64,000 nt of DNA from JBEIQE01 sp040376705. Lineage in GTDB: Bacteria; Pseudomonadota; Alphaproteobacteria; UBA2400. The stretch lies in assembly GCA_040376705.1 (NCBI GenBank), contig JBEIQE010000002.1, positions 62,001 through 126,000 on the forward strand, given 5' to 3'. Every line of letters begins with the position of its first letter. The first letter of the stretch is position 1. Positions 46,791 to 54,535 of this stretch are shown here, piece after piece. Below the pieces are notes generated by a model. That model had not been told where the DNA came from and searched no databases. It saw nothing but the letters and a program-made list of their open reading frames with translations. The position numbers and the translations under genes are program-made.

Positions 46791-48530
46791 ATGACCCTAC
46801 TGACCGAATTCGAGACACAGGCCAAGCCCAAGCCCGCTTATGTGCAGCGAATAGAAGACCTCATGTCGCATTACGAGGAGGGCAAGAATGTCTTCATCGT
46901 AGCGGATGACTGGACCTATACGCCGCGCATCAAGCCTGGCCATGAGAACGCGACAGTGCTTGCCGATGGCAGGGCACGCCCCATTCCACGTAACTGGATG
47001 GATCTGGTCGAAACCACTTTTGGTATTATCGCGCATGAGAAATACGGGCTCGATACTTACCCCAACAAGATCAAGCTGATTGATGCCAAAGAAATGCTCA
47101 GCGCCTACGCCAGCGTGGGCATGCCGGTTAATTACGCGCATTGGTCATTCGGGCAGGAGCTGGTAACCAGCGAGAAGGCGTATAACAATGGCCAGATGGG
47201 CTTGGCCTACGAGATCGTGATCAATTCCGATCCGTCGATTGCTTATTGCATGAAGCAGAATACCAAAACCATGCAGATGCTGGTTATTGCCCATGCATCT
47301 TTCGGGCATAACTCATTTTTCAAGAACAACCATATGTTCCGGCAGTTTACCAGTGCCAAGAATATCGTGCCCGAGCTCGAGCGGCTGCAAAAGTTTGTCG
47401 CGGAATGTGAGGAAAAGCATGGCGTGAAGGCGGTAGAGGCGGTGCTGGATGCGGCGCATGCGCTGCAAAGCCACGGCGTAAACCGTTATACCAAGCCGGC
47501 GCGTTTGAGCGAGGCCGAGCTTCGGGCCAAGCGTCAGCGCATAGAAGATGCTGCGCGCGAGAATTATGACCCCGTACTCGACCGCAGCGCGGCGCATGCC
47601 CGTGGCGCGACCAAGAAATTTGATCAGCTAGCGGGCCCCTATCATATGGACCTCGAGCATGACGAGAATCTGCTCATGGTTCTGGCCAATCTCTCGCCTA
47701 ACATGCCTGACTGGCAGCGCCAGATGCTGCGCATGATCAGCGAGCGCTCGCAGTATTTTTACCCGCAGATGCAGACCCAGCTGATGAACGAAGGCTGGGC
47801 CACCTTCTGGCACCATACCTTGATGAACGATATGTACGACATGGGTTTGGTATCGGGTGGCATGATGCTCGAGTTCCTGCAGTCACATACCAATGTGGTG
47901 AACCAGCGCGATTTTGACCAACGAGGCTACGGCGGCATCAATGTTTATGCGCTCGGTTTTGCCATGTATAAAGACATACAGCGTATTTGCGAGAAGCCAA
48001 CCGCTGAGGATTATGAGCACTTCCCCAAGTTTGCCGGCAACCCGGACTGGGTATCGGTGATCAAGCATGCGGGTGAGAATTTCAAGGACGAGAGCTTTGT
48101 CTCACAATACCTTTCGCCCACTATCTGCCGTAACTTCAAGCTTTTCTCGACTGAGGATAACCACCGCCATACAGAGCATTACTCGATTGTCGGTATTCAG
48201 GATGATGATGGTTTTTCTGTCGTACGCCGTGATTTGGCCGCACAGTATCGCTTAGGCGACCGCCAGCCGCAGATTGAAGCTGTAGCCTATCATCACCGTA
48301 ACGACCGTACATTGGTTCTGCACCATACGCAGCATAACGAGCGCCCGCTTGATGAAGAACAGGCCAGAATGGTGCTGCAGCATATGCATGCGCTATGGGG
48401 GCATCCGGTTATCTTGCAAACCGTGACGGGTGAGGGTGAGGTTCTGAAGACCTTGGGCTGCCCGCGCATCTCGTCACGGGTTGAAGTGGGCAAGGGATCG
48501 GTCGTCAAGATTCCTAAATTCACAGTATAA
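46791..48530 (+). CDS. spoVR: SpoVR family protein
   Basis: Protein of 579 residues of the SpoVR/YcgB family. In B. subtilis SpoVR affects spore cortex; in non-sporulating bacteria its function is unknown but it is commonly linked to prkA and yeaH. Family segments include NYAHWSFGQELVTSEKAY, VIAHASFGHNSFFKNNHMF and NEGWATFWHHTLMNDMYD, in which His and Glu residues resemble a metal site. AAGGA precedes the ATG. It ends the canonical three-gene core; the radical SAM genes follow after 157 bases. Confidence 0.96.
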   Translation: MTLLTEFETQAKPKPAYVQRIEDLMSHYEEGKNVFIVADDWTYTPRIKPGHENATVLADGRARPIPRNWMDLVETTFGIIAHEKYGLDTYPNKIKLIDAKEMLSAYASVGMPVNYAHWSFGQELVTSEKAYNNGQMGLAYEIVINSDPSIAYCMKQNTKTMQMLVIAHASFGHNSFFKNNHMFRQFTSAKNIVPELERLQKFVAECEEKHGVKAVEAVLDAAHALQSHGVNRYTKPARLSEAELRAKRQRIEDAARENYDPVLDRSAAHARGATKKFDQLAGPYHMDLEHDENLLMVLANLSPNMPDWQRQMLRMISERSQYFYPQMQTQLMNEGWATFWHHTLMNDMYDMGLVSGGMMLEFLQSHTNVVNQRDFDQRGYGGINVYALGFAMYKDIQRICEKPTAEDYEHFPKFAGNPDWVSVIKHAGENFKDESFVSQYLSPTICRNFKLFSTEDNHRHTEHYSIVGIQDDDGFSVVRRDLAAQYRLGDRQPQIEAVAYHHRNDRTLVLHHTQHNERPLDEEQARMVLQHMHALWGHPVILQTVTGEGEVLKTLGCPRISSRVEVGKGSVVKIPKFTV

Positions 48531-48687
48531 ATCAGGGCTGACAGCAACCTGCAGAAACGCGCTTGCCTTGCAGGGCAGGCTGCGTTAGCCTGTGCGTGTT
48601 CTGGCAAATCCTCGCGGATTATGCCGGTACATACTGCAACTATCTATCGCCTCAGATGAGCTGGCGATAAGAGAAAGTGAGCCCGCC

Positions 48688-49770
48688 ATGCCGTCTACGG
48701 CCGTTTTAGAGTTATCTCCTGTTTTGCTGCACCCTAACCGTTATGCGCGGCAGGGTAATTTCAATCTCACCGGCGCGCGTTTCAAATCTATCGCGCTTGA
48801 GGGAAAGCCTTGGTCGGTCTACGACAATGCCAATCTCTCGGTACATATCACCGAGAAATGCAATGCCGATTGCCAGTTCTGTGTCGCGCATTTGCGCTAT
48901 CTGCAGGATGGTGCAGTTTATCATAAGCCTGAGATTTCAAATACCGAGGTATATCTCGAAGGTCTGCACAAAAGCCTTGAGGCAGTGCGCTTTGTAAACC
49001 CCAGTGTTTCAATTACTGGGGGTGAGCCGACCATTAGCAAACGTCTGCCACCTATTCTACGAACGCTGGCCAAAGCAGGTGTGCGCAAGCGGACGCTGAC
49101 CAGTAATGCCAGTGGCCTCGGCTGGAAGGTAGCCGACAGCTCGGATACCGTGCTCGACCGTTTGATTGAGTACCGGCTCGAGCACCTCAATATCTCACGT
49201 GCGCACGATGATTTTAAAACCAACTGCCGCATCATGAAAATGGCGCCGCATCTGCTGAGCGATGATCAGCTGCGCGAGTATATCTCCACCGCCCGCGCCA
49301 GTGGCATTCGTGTGCGTATGTCATGTGTGCTGCTCAAAGAAGGTATTTCAACGGTTGATGACATGATGCGTTATATCGACTGGGCCCAAGGCCTGGGCGT
49401 GGATAACGTCATCTTCCGCCAGCTCATGAACTTCGGCCCGCTAGCGCAGGGGGCTATTCCGCTCTATAGCCGCAAGAACAGTGTAAGCCTCGAGCCCATA
49501 TGGGAAGAGCTGGATGCGCGTGGCGCCATGCAGGTGTATCACACCGTTCTGGGGTATTATTATTATGTCGAGGTGCGGCAGTATCAGGGTATGGATATCG
49601 CCTCCGAGATGGCCGACCTCAACCTCATAGAGCCACAGCTGGAAAAGTTCTCTAACGAGCTCGGGCATAACTGCGCCTTCGAGATGGTCTATCACCCCAA
49701 CGGCAACCTGTGTGCCGGTTGGCGCGAAGACCGCAACATCATGATGGAGGCCGCTCATGAGCCTCTATAA
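48688..49770 (+). CDS. Radical SAM protein 1 of the prkA-spoVR cluster
   Basis: Radical SAM enzyme of 360 residues. The [4Fe-4S] motif CNADCQFC (Cys58, Cys62, Cys65) is followed by the SAM-binding GGEP in SITGGEPTISK. Late Cys in NCAFEMVYHPNGNLCAGW could bind an additional cluster or substrate. It resembles MoaA-like and peptide-modifying radical SAM proteins only in the core; the reaction is unknown. ATG at 48688 gives an N-terminus of normal length; an upstream extension is in frame but unsupported. It lies 157 bases after spoVR and overlaps the next radical SAM gene by 14 bases. Confidence 0.85.
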   Translation: MPSTAVLELSPVLLHPNRYARQGNFNLTGARFKSIALEGKPWSVYDNANLSVHITEKCNADCQFCVAHLRYLQDGAVYHKPEISNTEVYLEGLHKSLEAVRFVNPSVSITGGEPTISKRLPPILRTLAKAGVRKRTLTSNASGLGWKVADSSDTVLDRLIEYRLEHLNISRAHDDFKTNCRIMKMAPHLLSDDQLREYISTARASGIRVRMSCVLLKEGISTVDDMMRYIDWAQGLGVDNVIFRQLMNFGPLAQGAIPLYSRKNSVSLEPIWEELDARGAMQVYHTVLGYYYYVEVRQYQGMDIASEMADLNLIEPQLEKFSNELGHNCAFEMVYHPNGNLCAGWREDRNIMMEAAHEPL

Positions 49771-51019
49771 TACCTATGCCGAACAAGCCAAACTTCTGGC
49801 CATTGAGATTGCCAATAAGGCGGCTGAGCTACAGGCGCTGGGGTTTAGCGAGCAGGTGGCACGTATTTCGGCTGGCAGTGACCGCGCGCGGCTAATCCAA
49901 TACGGCAGTACCCGTTGCGGGTATGGCGATAAGCCGCTTGATTTGGGTGTGCTGCCGGTGCCTGCGCGTTTTGCCCATTTGCGGCATGACCAAGCTACCA
50001 TCGCCAGCCGTATCAAGGCCATTCTGGCAGATGCGAGTGTCGAGCGCGGCACGCTGGCGCATAAACTCAGCATCTACGCCAACCCGTTCGTGACCTTTTA
50101 TTGTAAGGATAAACTGGCACTGATTGCTGAAGAGGCGGCCGAGCAGGGCCAGCAAAATCAAGGCTCGCACTGGCAATTGCCGGAAAACCCGTTCGATGCG
50201 TTAAGCGCTGCCTGCACGGTGGTATTTAAAAGTGAGGGCGTAGAGTTATCTGAGTTTTTGCGTAGCCCCAACCCGGATGTGGCAGGAACACTGCCCAGCG
50301 TGCGCCACTACTTTGCCCTTACCAATCTGTGTAACCGTGCATGCGAACTGTGCAGCTGCCATTCTGACCCCGCCCGTTCAACGCATATGACCTTCGATGG
50401 TTTCAAGCGCATACTTGAAGGCCCGCGCAATTATGAAGCGCAGCTCGAGGGCGGCGAGCCCACGATCCATAAAGATTTTTACAAAATGCTGGCTTATGTA
50501 GAGGCCGACCCCAAATGTACCAAGGTCATTTTATGCACCAATGCCGTGAAAGTGCCTTGTGCTGGCGCTGGCCCCGAGCATGCAGCGCGTAATGTGGAGC
50601 TGGCGAAAGAATGGCTCAAACCCTTCATGAACAAGCCGTTCCTGCTCAAACCTTCTTATAACGATCATCTGCATTTGCGTGACCGTTTACTGGTGCCCAA
50701 AATGGTGGCGCTGCGCCAGGCTTTTGCCGAGTTGCCGTTTAAAACGGGCTCAGGCTTTGCTATTAACCTGCGCCGCCGGCCTAAGCCTTTGGCGGCTGAT
50801 GGCGATGAGTACCTGATTAAAATCCTCAAGGCAGCAGGCCTGTGGGAGTGCACCCAGAACTTCGAGTTCCAGCGCTACGGTCGCGGGGCCGAGTTCGAGG
50901 AGTTGTCGATGCCGTTTGTCATCCCCAATCCGGTTGAGTTTTACCTGCATGCACCAGACGGGGTGAACTTTGGCACCAACCTGATTGCGCGGGCGGATTA
51001 TATGGAGCGGCTTACCTGA
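49757..51019 (+). CDS. Radical SAM protein 2 of the prkA-spoVR cluster
   Basis: Radical SAM enzyme of 420 residues. A ~185-residue N-terminal region without recognised motifs precedes the core: CNRACELC (Cys192, Cys196, Cys199), with an extra Cys at 201, then EGGEPTIHKDF as the SAM-binding strand. It differs clearly from radical SAM protein 1, so the pair is not a recent duplication. The ATG lies inside the preceding gene with GGAGG six bases upstream, so the two are coupled and probably act together. It ends in TGA. The substrate is unknown; no obvious precursor peptide gene was found in the 63-base gap after it. Confidence 0.85.
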   Translation: MSLYNTYAEQAKLLAIEIANKAAELQALGFSEQVARISAGSDRARLIQYGSTRCGYGDKPLDLGVLPVPARFAHLRHDQATIASRIKAILADASVERGTLAHKLSIYANPFVTFYCKDKLALIAEEAAEQGQQNQGSHWQLPENPFDALSAACTVVFKSEGVELSEFLRSPNPDVAGTLPSVRHYFALTNLCNRACELCSCHSDPARSTHMTFDGFKRILEGPRNYEAQLEGGEPTIHKDFYKMLAYVEADPKCTKVILCTNAVKVPCAGAGPEHAARNVELAKEWLKPFMNKPFLLKPSYNDHLHLRDRLLVPKMVALRQAFAELPFKTGSGFAINLRRRPKPLAADGDEYLIKILKAAGLWECTQNFEFQRYGRGAEFEELSMPFVIPNPVEFYLHAPDGVNFGTNLIARADYMERLT

Positions 51020-51041
51020 GGCGGAACTATTCTATGCAGTA

Positions 51042-51082
51042 GCTGTTTACTGCGTGGCTTACCGGAGGCTCACGTAAACAGC
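51042..51082 (+). promoter_or_regulatory. Hairpin at the start of the 51083 transporter gene
   Basis: GCTGTTTAC (51042-51050) and GTAAACAGC (51074-51082) form a perfect 9-bp inverted repeat. The right arm ends directly before the ATG, and the Shine-Dalgarno CGGAGG (51063-51068) sits in the loop, 14 bases from the start codon. It may tune translation or be an operator. Confidence 0.5.
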
Positions 51083-52168
51083 ATGACTATAGATTTAGCT
51101 CCCCGCGAAGCCGCCTACCGTGTTGTGGCAAGCTGTATCCTGCTGGCTGTTCTGTTGTGGTTCGGGCTGCTCATCATTAATCCGTTTATTCCAGCCATGG
51201 TGCTGGGCCTTATTTTTGCTGTCGCGACCTGGCCTGCGTTCAGCATGCTCAAGGAGCGGGTGGGTAATATCACGCTGGCCTCAGCGCTCATGACTTTTGC
51301 CTTGGCATTGATTTTTATTGTGCCGTTCTTTATCGCGGGCAATAGCCTCGCGCATAACTATGCCGAGTTTTATACTGGTATAATTAGCATTTTGCGCGGC
51401 AAGAACGGCGGCCCGCCTCTATGGCTCACTGAAATTCCCTATCTTTCCGGCTATGTACATATGTATTGGGCGGACTATGGCGGCAGTAACGCGAATGTCG
51501 AAGCGACAGTGAATGATAATATGGGCGTTATCTCCGAGTGGTTATTGGCGATTGGCACCAGTATTGGCGCAGGCCTCACGGCACTGGCTCTGGGTGTGTT
51601 CTTCAGCTTCTTCATCTTCAGGCATGGAATTGAGGCGATAGAGGGGCTGCACGTGCTGCTCGACCGCTTCATCGGCCCGCGCGCGCAGCGTTTGCTTATC
51701 GTTTCGCGTAAAACCATAGTCAGCATCATTTATGGTTTGCTCGGCACAGCCTTGGCGCAGGCGATTATCGCTGGTTTCGGCTTCTGGATAGCAGGTGTGC
51801 CGGGCGCGGTGGTGCTGGCGGGACTTATCTTCATCCTCTCGCCAATCCCTCTGGGCCCGCCGCTGGTGTGGATCCCGGCAGTGCTCTGGTTATTCGCACA
51901 GCAGCAAACCGGTATGGCGATTTTCATGTTCCTGTGGGGGCTGCTGGCGATAAGCGCGATTGATAATGTGCTACGCCCTTACATTATCAGCCATGGCAGC
52001 AAGCTGCCGTTGCTCTTGGCGTTTCTTGGTGTACTGGGCGGTATTCTGGCCTTCGGGTTTATCGGCATGTTTATTGGCCCCACCATACTGGCAGTTATAT
52101 ATGTGCTGCTGCTTGAGGAAATTCAGCCCGAAAACGTCGTGATTACGCCTCAGCCGCCGCCAGCTTGA
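51083..52168 (+). CDS. AI-2E family transporter (YdiK/PerM-like)
   Basis: Polytopic inner-membrane protein of 361 residues of the AI-2 exporter family (COG0628), which includes AI-2 exporters, Na+/H+ antiporters and proteins of unknown substrate. About eight transmembrane segments are visible, and the C-terminal family signature is seen as IDNVLRPYIISHGSKLPLLL followed by GGILAFGFIGMFIGPTILAV. The substrate cannot be deduced. It lies 63 bases after the radical SAM genes, with a hairpin over its translation start. It ends in TGA; its 3' end overlaps that of the arsR-type gene by 26 bases, convergently. Confidence 0.9.
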   Translation: MTIDLAPREAAYRVVASCILLAVLLWFGLLIINPFIPAMVLGLIFAVATWPAFSMLKERVGNITLASALMTFALALIFIVPFFIAGNSLAHNYAEFYTGIISILRGKNGGPPLWLTEIPYLSGYVHMYWADYGGSNANVEATVNDNMGVISEWLLAIGTSIGAGLTALALGVFFSFFIFRHGIEAIEGLHVLLDRFIGPRAQRLLIVSRKTIVSIIYGLLGTALAQAIIAGFGFWIAGVPGAVVLAGLIFILSPIPLGPPLVWIPAVLWLFAQQQTGMAIFMFLWGLLAISAIDNVLRPYIISHGSKLPLLLAFLGVLGGILAFGFIGMFIGPTILAVIYVLLLEEIQPENVVITPQPPPA

Positions 52169-52463
52169 GAACGGTTTTCAGCAGGCCGGGGAAGCGTTCA
52201 TCCACATCTTCAAACCGCACGGTGTTTTGATTTTCCACACCCTTTTTAGTGGTGCGGATAAGCCCGGCCTCGCGCAAAATGCGGAAGTGATGTGACAGGG
52301 TGGATTTGGCCATATCAGGGCAGGGGGCGGCCTGCGAACAGCTCATGCAGCCAGCTTCCGCCAGCAGGCTGAGCAGGATGCGGATGCGCATGGGATCGGC
52401 CAAAGCTGCCAATATATTCGGCAGGTTAAGGTCTTCTTTCGCAGGGTGAACAAAACTAACCAT
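52143..52463 (-). CDS. ArsR family transcriptional regulator
   Basis: Winged helix protein of 106 residues. NLPNILAALADPMRIRILLS is the dimerisation and first-helix segment, and STLSHHFRILREAGLIR is the recognition helix and wing. The classical metal motif ELCVCDL is absent; instead three Cys lie in AGCMSCSQAAPC, which could sense redox or thiol-reactive compounds. It is divergent from the SDR-efflux operon and is its likely repressor; the shared promoter region carries tandem GTTCAATA repeats. It overlaps the convergent transporter gene by 26 bases. Confidence 0.92.
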   Translation of the reverse strand: MVSFVHPAKEDLNLPNILAALADPMRIRILLSLLAEAGCMSCSQAAPCPDMAKSTLSHHFRILREAGLIRTTKKGVENQNTVRFEDVDERFPGLLKTVLKLAAAEA

Positions 52464-52484
52464 AAAATAAATGTAGCACGATGC

Positions 52485-52512
52485 TTGACATGGTTCAATA
52501 GTTCAATATACT
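52485..52512 (+). promoter_or_regulatory. Sigma-70 promoter with tandem-repeat operator for the SDR-efflux operon
   Basis: TTGACA (52485-52490) and TATACT (52507-52512) are 16 bases apart. Two direct copies of GTTCAATA (52493-52500, 52501-52508) fill the spacer and reach into the -10 box, well placed for repression by the divergent ArsR-type regulator. Confidence 0.75.
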
Positions 52513-52558
52513 TGTACTAATGAATAATGCAACGCAACATGACTCAAGGATAGCCACC

Positions 52559-53320
52559 ATGACCCAATCTGCCAACAAGCCCCTCTCAGGTAAAGTAGCT
52601 CTCGTCACTGGTGGTTCGCGCGGTATTGGCGCGGCAACAGCACGTGAGCTGGCTGCACAGGGCGCGCATGTGGCCATCAGCTACTCGGCGTCAGCTGACA
52701 AGGCTAACGCATTGGTAAGTGATATCGTTGCAGCAGGCGGCAAGGCTATTGCCCTTAAGGCCGATCAGGCGGATGCCAAAGCGGTTGATGCGCTGGTGAG
52801 CGATGTAGCCAAGCAGCTTGGCCGCCTTGATATTCTCGTGAATAACGCAGGCGTGTTTGCAACCGGCCCCTTGGGTGAGGGCCTTGATATTGCCGCGCTC
52901 GATCGTCAGCAGGCTATCAATGTTGGTGGTGTGGTCGCGGCCGTACGTGCAGCTGCCAAGGTCATGGGTGAGGGTGGACGTATCATCTCCATCGGCTCTG
53001 TTCTGGGTAGCCGCACACCTGCAGCAGGTCTGGCCGATTATTCTGCCACCAAAGCTGCAGTAGCTGCTTACACCCGTGGCTGGGCACGCGATTTGGGCGG
53101 CAAAGGTATTACCGTCAATACCATTCAGCCCGGCCCCATCAATACCGACATGAACCCGGATAACGATGGCGACTTCGCTACCAGCCTTAAGGCCGGTATC
53201 GCACTTGGCCGTTATGGCCGCCCAGAGGAAGTGGCAGCCGCGGTCGCCTTCCTTGCCAGTCCTGCAGCCTCCTACATTACCGGCGCCACGCTGGATGTAG
53301 ACGGCGGCGCCAACGCCTAA
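52559..53320 (+). CDS. Short-chain dehydrogenase/reductase (SDR)
   Basis: Classical SDR oxidoreductase of 253 residues, NAD(P)-dependent. The cofactor motif is TGGSRGIG, NNAG is in LDILVNNAGVF, and the catalytic Ser-Tyr-Lys are in SIGSVLG and YSATKAA. The start IS at 52559, where AAGGA precedes the ATG; an in-frame ATG upstream at 52520 is less likely. It is the first gene of an operon with a MexE-like adaptor and a MexF-like pump under a divergent ArsR-type regulator. It may modify the compound that the pump exports; that is inference from position. Confidence 0.92.
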   Translation: MTQSANKPLSGKVALVTGGSRGIGAATARELAAQGAHVAISYSASADKANALVSDIVAAGGKAIALKADQADAKAVDALVSDVAKQLGRLDILVNNAGVFATGPLGEGLDIAALDRQQAINVGGVVAAVRAAAKVMGEGGRIISIGSVLGSRTPAAGLADYSATKAAVAAYTRGWARDLGGKGITVNTIQPGPINTDMNPDNDGDFATSLKAGIALGRYGRPEEVAAAVAFLASPAASYITGATLDVDGGANA

Positions 53321-53344
53321 ATTCAAGATACGAAAGCCAAGACC

Positions 53345-54505
53345 ATGCAGAACCTCAAGCGTAAATCAGTTCTTCTCGGCACCACCGCCATCATCCTGCT
53401 CTCGCTTGCGGGTGGCACCGCTTATAAAGTGAGCATGGCGCATGCTGATACGCCGGAGGCTGCCCCGCCGCCAGCACCAGTCGTGACCGTTGATGTGGTT
53501 GAGCAGCAGCCGTTGCAAATCTGGAAAGAATACTCAGGCCGCCTGCGCGCCGTGGACTTTGTTGAGCTGCGCCCTGAAGTGAGCGGCAGTGTGCAGGAAA
53601 TCCGCTTCAAGGATGGCCAGATGGTGAATGCGGGCGATGTTCTGCTGGTCATCAACCCTGCGCCTTATCAGGCTGCAGTGGCGCAGGCCGAAGCCGCGCT
53701 GCAGGCTGCCCAAAATCAGGCTGATTTAGCGGCTAAGGAACTGGTACGTGCGCAAGGCCTGATCCGGACTGAAGCCATTGCCCTGCGCACGCTGGATGAA
53801 CGCCGCAGCACGGCCTCCATCACCCGCAGTCAGGTAGAAGTGGCCAAGGCCCAGCTGCAGCAGGCACAGATCGACCTCGACCGCGCTTATGTCAAAGCAC
53901 CAATTGATGGCCGCGTGAGCCGCGCCGAGCTTACCATTGGCAACCTTGTGCAGGCTGGCCCTAACGCGCCAGTGCTCACTACGATTGCCTCAACCGACAA
54001 GATCTATGCCGATTTTGAGGTCGATGAGCAGAGCTATATGCAGAATGTCTACTCTATCGCCCGCAACCGCGATGAGCAGTTGAAAATACCGGTTGAAATG
54101 GTGCTGCGGAATACACAAGCCGAGAAGTTTACCGGGACTATTGAGAGTTTCGATAACCATATTAACGGCACCTCCGGCACCATCCGCGCGCGTGCGATTT
54201 TCGATAACAGCGATGGCAAGCTGGTACCGGGCATGTTCGTGAATGTGCGTCTGGGCAGCCCCACCTCCAATCAGGGTATCCTCATCACCGAGAAGGCTAT
54301 TGGTACTGACCAGGACCGCAAGTTTGTTTATGTGGTCGATCAGGCCAATACCGTTACTTACCGCGAAGTGGCACTGGGCGCGTCTATCGATGGGCAGCGT
54401 GTGGTCACCTCAGGGCTGGCCGCAGGTGATCAGCTGATTACCGAAGGCGTGAGCAAGCTGCGCCCTGGCCTTACGGTTACAACGCAGGTAGCAAGCTCAC
54501 AGTAA
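53345..54505 (+). CDS. RND efflux periplasmic adaptor, MexE-like
   Basis: Periplasmic adaptor of 386 residues. After an N-terminal anchor or signal (residues 8-27) come the lipoyl half EIRFKDGQMVNAGDVLLVI, an alpha-helical hairpin rich in Ala and Gln (about 110-170), the second lipoyl half YVKAPIDGRVSRAELTIGN, and a barrel plus proximal domain. LVPGMFVNVRLGSPTSNQ is typical of MexE/AcrA-type adaptors. It starts 24 bases after the SDR stop and 30 bases before the pump gene. No outer-membrane channel gene follows. Confidence 0.95.
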   Translation: MQNLKRKSVLLGTTAIILLSLAGGTAYKVSMAHADTPEAAPPPAPVVTVDVVEQQPLQIWKEYSGRLRAVDFVELRPEVSGSVQEIRFKDGQMVNAGDVLLVINPAPYQAAVAQAEAALQAAQNQADLAAKELVRAQGLIRTEAIALRTLDERRSTASITRSQVEVAKAQLQQAQIDLDRAYVKAPIDGRVSRAELTIGNLVQAGPNAPVLTTIASTDKIYADFEVDEQSYMQNVYSIARNRDEQLKIPVEMVLRNTQAEKFTGTIESFDNHINGTSGTIRARAIFDNSDGKLVPGMFVNVRLGSPTSNQGILITEKAIGTDQDRKFVYVVDQANTVTYREVALGASIDGQRVVTSGLAAGDQLITEGVSKLRPGLTVTTQVASSQ

Positions 54506-54535
54506 ACCAAACACCGAAACAGCAGGATTAATGCG

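Noticed and set aside
48531..48687. Possible precursor-peptide gene for the radical SAM pair in the spoVR-rSAM gap
   Set aside because: No short frame here has a credible start, ribosome binding site and Cys- or Gly-rich core; only small hairpins are visible.
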